Source of the DNA: Gnetum montanum
Lineage: Eukaryota; Streptophyta; Gnetopsida; Gnetales; Gnetaceae
DNA length: 64,000 nt
NCBI GenBank assembly: GCA_015680685.1
Contig: MNCI01016241.1
Coordinates: forward strand, 8,611-72,610
Direction of reading: 5' to 3'
Shown piece after piece: positions 55,851 through 64,000 of this stretch. The notes beneath the pieces are model-generated. The model did not search any database and was not told the origin of the DNA. It saw nothing but the letters and a program-made list of their open reading frames with translations. The position numbers were made by a program, and so were the translations under genes. The first letter of the stretch is position 1; the number at the start of each line of letters is the position of its first letter.

Positions 55851-56931
55851 TAGAACAGAACAAGGTATGCACAGTGGCAACACTTCAATTTTGCAAGTTG
55901 TCCATGATCAAAAATCTTAACTTTTACCATATTATGCCATGTTCTGCTACGCAGCATAACGCAAGCAGTGCAGTTGACTTATCGGTAGGAACAAAGGTAA
56001 AAAAATTTAGGAAGTGACGGTCATTATGCCATGATATGCTTCCCAGCGTCTCATAGCATAGTCATGGGACAAGTTATTTAGTGCAAGATACAAGGTCAAA
56101 TAAATTATCTTCTTGAAGGGTGGTTATGCCATACTACGCTTCAGAGCCTAGCACAACATAATACCACAAGCTTCAGCTATCACACATCAGGTCAATGGTA
56201 TTTTGTGGGCCCAGGACATGCGTCATCCAAACTGCATTCTTCTCCTAACCCTAATCTTATAAATACCCAAGTAGACAATGCTCAAAGGGTTGGAAATTGT
56301 TGGAAATTTTAGTAAAGATTGGAAAGAAAACAAAAGAGAATCAACACTCAAAAGAAACATTGACGATGACAGAGAGAAGCCTTTTGGTCAAATATTTGAA
56401 GTTAGCAAACATCTTGCTTCAAGAATGACTCCCTTGCATCTATATTGGCTAGTGAAAAAGGTAGATTGGATTTTGCTTGTTTCATCTCTGAATAGTTTCT
56501 TGTTCTTAGCATGCACTTTGTCTAAACCGAAGTTCACTTGCAATCATTGTATTCAACATATTTGTCTATAAGTTCAATCCAAAATTTCAGTATTGCACAT
56601 TCTTCAAATTCAAATTGTTGCATTTTATTTACATTGATTTTATAATTGTTTTTCACTGTTTACATTGTTATCACTACCTTCAAGACTGGATCTTGGAGTA
56701 GATCCCGTTTTCTCATCAACCAATATTATACCCTCACATTGAAATCATCATCTCGTGATCTGATCATTACAAAATTTACTGATTAAGTAATTTTCTATTT
56801 GATTGACAAGACCGTTTAGGGCATCTTGGATTCGTTTTCTCTAGCACAACCCTCGCACAAATTTGGGGTTGGAACTGTGTACATAGAAATTTTCTCAGTA
56901 TTTCCAACAACCATTGTTTTCCATCATTACA
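55851..56931 (+). repeat. R5 LTR, second copy lacking its 5' end
   Basis: This copy starts about 160 bp into the LTR and ends at the conserved TTACA. It retains the TATA box (56258-56265) and all downstream LTR sequence, so both copies could in principle start transcripts. Confidence 0.75.
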
Positions 56932-56937
56932 GTTTTT

Positions 56938-56955
56938 TGGTGCTAAAAGGAGGGC
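56938..56955 (+). promoter_or_regulatory. R5 primer binding site, second copy
   Basis: TGGTGCTAAAAGGAGGGC differs from the R3 site at one base. It is better preserved than the first copy, and it lies upstream of the full-length gag. Confidence 0.75.
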
Positions 56956-57185
56956 CTAAACCTCCGATTTTCATTTCATGGGTAGTCTTGTAAGCTTTTT
57001 ATACCCATTGTTGACTGACGTAAATGTAATACCTCTATGGTTGTTTATGTGATCATGTGGTACAGATCGGTCATTTCAATAATTCCTTTGGAATCTTGTA
57101 GCATAGAAATCCCACTTTCACCTTAGCTTGTGTTTTCCCTTGTGATCTTTATCCTTCTTATCATTACCCATCAGTTTCATAGAGA

Positions 57186-60100
57186 ATGGCTGCATCAACC
57201 ATTGTTGTTGACACTGCTAACCTTGTAAACCCTTGGATGCTACAAGTTACGCCTCCTATTGTTGAGCCACCAACAAGTCCATTGTGGCTACACTGGTCCC
57301 TCAAGATCCAAAATAAAGAGCCTGAGGGACATGCTTAGTGTAGGGAACATTAAAATTTCCTCTCTGCTAAACTTGCAGAAAATTTTCCTATGTATCCACA
57401 AGAACTCAAAGAGAAATGTGAATATGAGTTCATATACTGTAACAGGAAGGAATTCATTCCTTCACCTAATGCCTCCATACCCATGACGGATCAACAACAG
57501 CAGATCTTAGATCAACTATTGATGGCTAGGGAATCAATAGAATAATGAGAGGATTTGTTCCATGAGGAAGCATTACACGATGGATAGGAGGACTTAGACT
57601 CCCACTCTAAGGGAGGTAGTCATGGCAACTTTGTCATGGCTCCTCCCTCCACAGCATCCCGTGTAAACCCATTGTTCATGGTCACTACACCATTATCATT
57701 GACTACTGTCGACCATGTGGCACATGCATCTCATCAGCATTTCTTCTCTCTGGTTACCCTCCTAGTTGGTATTCCTTCACAAACCATTCCTCTATAGTCA
57801 CAGTTAGCTAGTCCATCTCATCGCATACCTGCACCTACGTCATCGTATGTGCATGCAATTCCTACTTCGCAATTACACCCAGCTCCTGAATTCAACCTAG
57901 CTTACATGATAGGATCCACCACTACCGCATGGCAGGATCCAAATAAATCACCTATTTTTCCACTACCTATGCAGATGTCCAATCTCATCATCATCAACAC
58001 TAGGTCCCGTAGGTAGTAAATCCAATTACAGGGTCATGGCCTATTCTGCTGGCCACACAGATAGCATATCCCATGGTGCAATCAACAGTGGTCTCCCCAT
58101 ATGCACCACCTACCAGGTAGTGGATGTCATAGGTGGTACTGTCTGTAGTGACAGTTCCCACTACATCACTCACAGGCCATGCTGCTGCCCCTATCCTGCC
58201 ACCCAGTGTGGCTCCTCCTGTTATTCCACAACTAACTTCTCTACCCATAGTTTTGGACCAATCCTTCCAGCTTGTTCAAACCTTTACCAAGGAGGTTAAA
58301 CACCTCAAGGCTGCTGGTTCTAACACAATACAGATCATGGATTTTTACCATGATGATCCTATCGATTCAACAGTACATGTCTTGTCGTTACCTTCTAGGA
58401 TGCCACTCCCCCATTTTACCAAATACAATGTGGAAGTAAATCCCAATACCCATTTAGTTACCTTTAGGTCAGAGTCATTGTTACTACAACAATGGCCACA
58501 TACCATCATCCATGTCTTTGCTATGTCTTTAACGGGTAAAGCTTTAGACTGGTATCATGCACTTCCATGCTCTTCCATCTCATCCTTTGAAGAACTACTA
58601 ACTTAGTTCATGACTCATTTCAAATACAACCTGAAACTAGAGGTCATGCTAGATCAGCTTATGGGAATCAAGCAAGATCCACTCGAGCCAGTCCAAAAGT
58701 TTATATAGTGATGGAAAGCGGCCTTGAATGAAATCTGTGAACCCATCATAGAGGCCCATCTGTTGGAAATCTTCAAGGGGTCAGTCAATGACTTCATTAA
58801 GTCCAAGTTATATTAACTTGCTCCCTACTCCCTTAGCCAAGCCTTCGCTCAGAATAAGAGCATTCAAGACATGGAAAAGGCTAGTAAAGATCCAGCGTAT
58901 GTGGTCTACAAAAATGCCCACAACAAGAGCAAAGATAAGGGAAAAACTACAATAACAATAGTAGTAGCCATGGTTGAAGGGGCTAAAAAAATAACAACAA
59001 GAAAGCACCTGCAGACACCACAACTAGCTCAAATAGCTCCAATCAGGAAACAACACTTGCCCCTGAGGCATCCACATAGCCGAAGCCTAATTTTGAGCGT
59101 AAAGATCACTCAAAATACACTACGCTACCTATAAATCCTTCAGAACTTTTGAAGCAACTGGTGGGAACTTACCACATCCAACACAAGATGATGTCCAAAG
59201 AGGCTCTGAAGCACCATAGATGGCACTGTCAGCTACTCAAGAACCGCTCTTTGGCCTTGCCTAACAAACTACCAGTCCCCAAGAATTTCAGGCTGGATTA
59301 TTTTTGTGACTATCATTAGCTATGTGGTCATGACACTAATTACTGCTAGGCATTGAAAGATGACATTCAACGCATGATCGATCAAGGTAAACTAATCCTA
59401 GATATTAGTAGTCCAGTCTATCTGAAAAACTAGTCCATGCATATGTACCAAGACCTATTAAATGCAAATAATGTAGGGTACACTATCAACGTAGTGGGTA
59501 TGGAGGCTGATGATCAGGCATAGCCAAAAAAAATCCTTTGTGTTGCTTGTACCTCCTCATCTACCTTAGATGATAAGGCCATCAACATCAATGGATGCAA
59601 CTTAGCAACAACCTTTTGTTCTCTTAATCCTGTCTCAAACCTTCATTCCACAAGCCACTATCGGTAAAGCCATGGCCCAGCCTACACCCACACCTAGGTT
59701 ACCCTTTTTCATCAAGGTGCCAAAGCCATCAGTTGCTCCTACTACATAGGGGCAAGTCTCTAATTCAATGCCCCAATCATAACCTACCAAGAAATGAGAA
59801 GGGCATATGACAAGTAACATAGCCAAGGACTGCCTTACACTTGGGTTCTCTAAGCCTATGTCCCTCACCTCACTGCCCTTGGCCCCACCCTCTAAAAGAG
59901 AAGATGTTACGCAAACGTGACCATCTTCTCCTAGCCTAAGAAAATGCAATCCTCAACTAGAAACTATTCCTTCCTGAGAGATCCGTTTCTTGGGATGAAT
60001 GGAAGAGGAGAAGGGTAATAAACAACTAGATCATGGGCATGATCACCTTGATGCTTTTACACAAGTTAAGAAGGCTCTTAAACAAAAAAATAAAATGTTG

Positions 60101-60889
60101 AGGCTCTATGAATTGTTGATGACAGCACAAAATCATCATGAAGCCATGGTTCACATGTTAGCGTCCATACCTATGGATGAGAGCTTGCCCATGGAGGAAG
60201 AAGCAATCCATTTAATCATGCTTCCTTCCACTACTGAACAGCCATGGTCTCCCCAATTGACATTTCATGACAAGTTCGTTAACGATGACCTAGAAAAGGA
60301 TCAAGTAACAATAGCTCCCATGTTCATCACTATCCAGGTCAGCTAGTACAGAATCCAGAGAGTACACGTAGATGACGGGGCCGCTGCCAATGTCATCCCC
60401 TATCCCATAGTGGATAAATTGGGTTTGATTAACCAAATCAATCCCATGACAACATCATGTTTGAAGTCATTTAATGGGGCATGAGTTCAAGTCAAGGGAA
60501 CAATACACATCAACTTTATAGTGGGGGCTCAATTCCCCACAAACATAGTGTTTATCATTGTCGAGGAGATGCCCGGATTCAACCTAATCTTAGGGAGGTC
60601 TTAGTTAGCTCAATTAAGGGTAGTCTCATCACCCATTCATCAAGAGATCCACTTGCCCTATGCATGAGGGGAAGTGATCATCCATGGTGATAAGATGACC
60701 CCCCAAGCAGTTAACAACGTGGAAATGGAACAAGGTTTAGAGATTGAAACCCCTGAAGATCAAATCCCTACCCCAATATTTGAATAGGTTGACATGGTGG
60801 CCAATGAAAGCTTGACTTGGGCTGAACTACCTTTCCAAGGAGAAGATGGTAGCATAGAGGAATGTTGTAATAAGCCTCCTATAAACTAG
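57186..60889 (+). pseudogene. gag-pro: R5 gag-protease, decayed
   Basis: The gene runs from ATG 57186 (MAASTIVVDTANLV) to TAG 60887-60889. The gag core (58300-58800) lies in a 157-codon open frame (58133-58606) with 'LPHFTKYNVEVNPNTHLV' and 'ALDWYHALPCSSISSFEELL'. A zinc-knuckle-like segment (about 59300-59350) is followed by a helical segment 'RLYELLMTAQNHHEAMVHML' (60099-60160) within a 115-codon frame. The protease (about 60370-60600) has the motif DDGAAANVIP, with the catalytic Asp present. One early frameshift and scattered stops remain. It is better preserved than R3, and its plan is identical. Confidence 0.8.
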
Positions 60890-61169
60890 TTACGCATCAT
60901 GGCCCAAAATGGCCTTAAACTAGTTACAGCCCACTATAGCCTAAAACTGGCAATTCTATTTATTCTTTTATGCTTACGATGGCCTAGCTTGAAATGGCCT
61001 TAAACTATTAGTGGCCCATAGTGGCTTGAAACATGTAACCTTTCTGATGATACATTTTCTTTCATTAAATAAAAAAATTAAAAAATCTTATTTTACGATC
61101 ATATTGATCAAAGAACATTACTCTTTATTCCATTTCATTATAATAAAATGTTTGACCAATATTTCCATG
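60890..61169 (+). repeat. R5 module spacer with 'GGCCTTAAACTAG' units
   Basis: Units 'ggcccaaaatggccttaaactag', 'agcctaaaactgg' and 'gaaatggccttaaactat' lie between 60900 and 61030. They correspond to the spacers after gag-protease in R3 (14325-14640) and R4 (31400-32010). The remainder is A/T-rich. Confidence 0.7.
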
Positions 61170-61172
61170 CTA

Positions 61173-61376
61173 TACATCCCTTTCGTTACCACTTCCATCT
61201 GCATCATTTAACTCCACCTCCACCTCATGAGGATCATCTTCATAAGGACCTTCTTTGTGTAGTGTCTCTTCATGGGGGTGATCCTCTTTATGGGGCTCCT
61301 CCTCATGGGGATCCTCTTTGTAAGGGCCATCATCTCCATCACACTCCTCTTCATGAGGACCCTCTTTGTGTCGATC
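61173..61376 (-). other. Acidic repeat tail of the R5 antisense protein
   Basis: The last exon has 68 codons without a stop. It encodes repeated K-E-(D/G)-P-H-E-E-like units rich in Glu, Asp and His, ending NERDV. The DNA shows matching 'catgaggatcctctttgtg' repeats. R3 and R4 have acidic tails in the same place (ending NRDNP) but without the repeat expansion. Confidence 0.6.
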
Positions 61377-61455
61377 CTACAATTTGACATGGAATAGATG
61401 TTAGTGTCACCACTGAAATTATGCATAAGAATAATACAGCTGTAACATGAATTAC
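61377..61455 (-). other. Last intron of the R5 antisense gene
   Basis: On the minus strand: CACAG/GTAATTCATG ... TCAAATTGTAG/GATCG, 79 bp, canonical GT-AG. It lies at the same place as the 69-bp R4 intron 31018-31086. Confidence 0.65.
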
Positions 61456-62261
61456 CTGTGATGGTCTTACGTCAATTATGAAAGACATTTATTCTAAGCT
61501 AACCCACAGGCATCAAATGATCTCATCCTCAGTGAGCTCAACCCAAACGCCATCTCCTAAATTAGTTTCAGCCTTAACCTTTCCCTTTTTGACAGGAGTC
61601 CATTGGGGTGGTTTAGGGAAGAAGGAAGGGATAGTACTCTCCCCACCATGGAGAGTTATCTCTCTCTCTCAGTGCAGGTGCTTACTGTCACTTGCTCCTG
61701 AAACTTTTCATATGCCCTAGAAGCACCGATGACATTGAGGAACAGTCGGAGGGATCATGCTTCAATTTTGGAATCCCTATAATGTTGGCGGTAGTTAGAA
61801 AATTATCACTTATATACATGCTTATGGTTCATTCTTGGACCCTCACGCTAAAATCCTTCCAATCTTGGTTCTTCTGGGCTAGGAGATCCATTTTCATCCG
61901 TTGCTCGATGAGCTCATGACTGGCTTGGACATTGTTCCTGATGACCATCCAATAATGGGCATAGTCAATCACATCTATTCACCAATTCTTGTCATTGGTC
62001 TCTTGAGCTTGCAAAAATTCGTTCCAGAACTCCAGGTCCTCAACCCTAGTGGTCAGGGTCATTTTCTCCTTTTCTATTTTCTGTAGCCTCTTCCAAAGAT
62101 CTTCATTGATATTCTGACACTCCCATAAAGAATGGGCTAAGCGTTATGCACATTTATGCATCTCATCGTAAAGGTTGTGTCGCACTTTGGTTACCTCTGG
62201 TGAAGGTTTGGGGCAGTGTCTATGTCAACGGGCTCTTTGGGATCCCATTTGAGATAAGATC

Positions 62262-62347
62262 CTATAACATAAAAAATAACAGTTAGATGCAATAGGACAA
62301 CGTAATGTCGCAATGCCAACAATTCCTACATAACAATAGTGATGTAC
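62262..62347 (-). other. Internal intron of the R5 antisense gene
   Basis: On the minus strand: AAGATTG/GTACATCACT ... TTTATGTTATAG/GATCTTATC, 86 bp, GT-AG with a T-rich acceptor. It separates 'NDMISHLEQINPKI' from 'SYLKWDPKEP'. In R3 the same gap holds a decayed intron of about 100 bp (15875-15975). In R4 only about 20-60 bases separate the two blocks. Confidence 0.6.
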
Positions 62348-64000
62348 CAATCTTAGGATTGATTTGCTCTAGGTGACTAATCATATCGTTCACAATGCCC
62401 TCCATAAAGGCAAGTTTATTAGAAGTCTCACCCCAATGCTGAGTTGGGGTTACTGACAAAAGTACACCACTATTATCAGAAATGCCTACTACGCAAATAA
62501 AATGAATTAGACATAGCATAGTAGACACAAAAGAAATTGAGATGTTATAATAACACAAATCTCCAATTCAAAAAAACCCTCAAAGGGTAGTAGCAGAGGG
62601 ATTTCCTTCCAAGGAAATGTCAAACTGACTAGCGATGAACTGCTTCTCTTTTCCTGGCTCCTCCAAAAGGACCTCGGTGTCCTCTACATCCATTTCTCCT
62701 TCAGCCACAGGAACCTGCATGCCACCTACGTTGTTAATAGGGGCCTCCTTTTCCAAAACTGGGTCCCTTCCCCACGCCGCAAGACTATGGCCCCTGTTTC
62801 AGGGGTCAGTTCTTCTACATCTTTCCCTTTTCCTGTTAAACACATCACAGTTGAAAAAAAATCTTACTTGTTTTTTACAAGTGCTATGTGATGCAACGAC
62901 ATCTATAAGTAGCGTAATACACATAAAATAATCATGCATTCTTCTACTTACTAGCTAGGGGATGGTTCCTATGAAACTTAATTCATAGTTTCCTTCCCTC
63001 TTCACCAATCGAACTGATAGAACCCATAGCTAGATGACACTTTTTCCACTGAACTGATGAACTCACTATTTCTACTGCAAGGCATTTTCCCCTCGATGCA
63101 CTGTTGGTGTAAGAAAGAGGCGTCCCACCCATGCTATCTTGGCCTCGCACACAAGGCACGACCAAATCCTTAGTTGTTAGTCAAAGCGACTCCCTGATAC
63201 CTTTAGGGGGATCTTGGGATCATACGGTGTGGAAGACCTGGGAAATCCATGTTTTGGAAATCTAATTACGGTCTTGCTGCACCCATACTCCATCCTTGCG
63301 AAGCAACAGGAATTTAGAAAAATGCCAAAAGCAAGCTATGAAAAAGGAAAAATGCACATTGAAATGAGACTCAAGCTTCTTGCGAAGCTTGACCATTTCA
63401 GCCTGTAGGCCTTCAACAAGGTAACTTACCCAATTATACCATTTTTCCTCCTCCATAACCTCCTACATGATCCAAGCCTGCTCTATGCCAAGAATTCTTT
63501 CCTTTGAGAGTAACTTGGGAAAAGTGTGAGCTCGGAAGAGGGGATAAATGGTATTAGCCACCTCTCGCTTGATGTTATCGACGAGGATGCTTGTTGGTTC
63601 TTTCTTAACCCCTAGCCACTCCTCTATGTCCTTTTGATGCTTCGAATCTCTCTTTGACCTTTCTTCCACTGGAAGACCATCAGAAGAAATGCCAAAAAAT
63701 TTGATGAATAGTTGAGCATTAATATCAAAACTCACACGCACGTTACACGCGCACATGTGAAGATGCTCGACTTATTCACTAAAGGAGTCAATTAGGGTTA
63801 ACATTTTAGCTACTATGACATTGGGGGTTATAGCTAGAAATAGCTCCATTAGTCTAGCTTCCTAGAGGTTATTGGTTACAGCAGCTAAGGTTGCTCTGTG
63901 GTAGACACAACGTTGTGCTTCATTGATGTCACCATAACTAGAAAAGAGACTACTCGCCTCACGTCCAGAAGCTATCACTGTGACCTCCCGTGATTCGCTA

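Larger units (their letters stand above)
53855..57843 (+). repeat. ~1,996-bp tandem duplication of LTR, primer site and gag start
   Basis: Unit 1 (53855-55850) and unit 2 (55851-57843) are direct copies offset by 1,996-1,997 bp. Homology begins at 'tagaacagaacaaggtatgc' (53855 and 55851) and extends past 'cctgcacctacgtcat' (55831-55846 and 57828-57843). At 55846/55847 the first gag copy stops and LTR sequence restarts. The copies differ at roughly one base in ten by eye, so the duplication is old rather than an assembly error. Confidence 0.8.
53697..64000 (+). mobile_element. R5: Tat-like element, 5' part, with tandemly duplicated 5' end
   Basis: R5 begins with an LTR start TAAAACACC (TG decayed to TA) and runs out of the window. 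Order: LTR, primer site, start of gag, then a second copy of LTR (lacking its first ~160 bp), primer site and gag, protease, spacer, and the antisense gene on the minus strand. It is a distant relative of R3 and R4: plan and proteins match, but nucleotides are well diverged. Its pol should lie to the right of 64000. Confidence 0.8.
61170..64000 (-). pseudogene. R5 antisense intron-bearing gene, 3' part (continues beyond the window)
   Basis: Read leftwards from the window edge: 'EVTVIASGREASSLFSSYGD', 'VSFDINAQLFIKFFGISSDG' (63730-63670), 'KDIEEWLGVKKEPTS', 'LFRAHTFPKLLSKERILGIE' (63540-63480), 'KFLLLRKDGVW' (near 63300). Next come 'LVVPCVRGQDSMGGTPLSY' (63170-63110), 'FMEGIVNDMISHLEQINPKI' (62410-62350), 'SYLKWDPKEP' and a coiled-coil-like stretch with 'MDLLAQ'. 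The gene ends in an acidic repeat tail with stop TAG 61172-61170. Each block has a counterpart in the R4 copy at recognisably similar amino-acid sequence. The frame is long but contains several stops. The FCP1-like exon should lie beyond 64000. Confidence 0.65.

Noticed and set aside
58000-58299. Frames on both strands around 58000-58300 as separate genes
   Set aside because: They overlap the Pro/Thr-rich part of R5 gag, whose frame fits the R3 and R4 gag plan.

Overview
This window is plant nuclear DNA made almost entirely of nested, decayed LTR retrotransposons of the Ty3/gypsy superfamily. I see no host gene, rRNA, tRNA or CRISPR. Tat-type polyproteins with a second RNase H, an Athila-like element, CpG/CNG-type decay (Trp and Gln codons turned to stops) and 12-16% LTR divergence point to a land plant with a large, methylated, repeat-rich genome. 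The species cannot be named from the sequence.

Layout, with elements named R1-R5. R1 (1-2654, +) is the 3' end of a Tat-like element: internal tail, polypurine tract and a CpG-rich 3' LTR. R2 (minus strand) is an old Athila-like element cut in two: 5' LTR 52822-51139, primer site, gag, protease, RT-RNase H and integrase core down to 45401; it resumes at 8342-7858 with the integrase C-terminus and then a gene in the env-like position (5750 to about 2900). R3 (8343-45400, +) is a Tat-like element inserted into the R2 integrase, flanked by a perfect 5-bp target duplication CTAGA. R4 (19496-38312, minus) is a second copy of the R3 family inserted inside R3, with target duplication GCACT/GCATT. 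R5 (53697 to beyond 64000, +) is a more distant Tat relative inserted in an Athila-type LTR; its 5' end (LTR, primer site, start of gag) is tandemly duplicated.

The main surprise is shared by R3, R4 and R5. Between the gag-protease region and the RT region each carries a ~4.4-kb gene on the opposite strand. It has several GT-AG introns of its own at matching places, its own candidate promoter, and protein sequence recognisably conserved among the copies. Its third exon (about 150 codons) looks like an FCP1/NLI-interacting-factor (HAD-fold) domain that has lost catalytic residues. Because the gene is antisense to the genomic RNA, its introns would not be spliced from that RNA and so can survive retrotransposition.

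Short repeat arrays built around TTAAACTAG / CCTAAAACTA separate the modules of these elements, and LTRs carry family-specific palindromic arrays, upstream of the TATA box where one is clear. Two single-N positions (309, 42002) are flanked by direct duplicates and look like unmerged contig ends.
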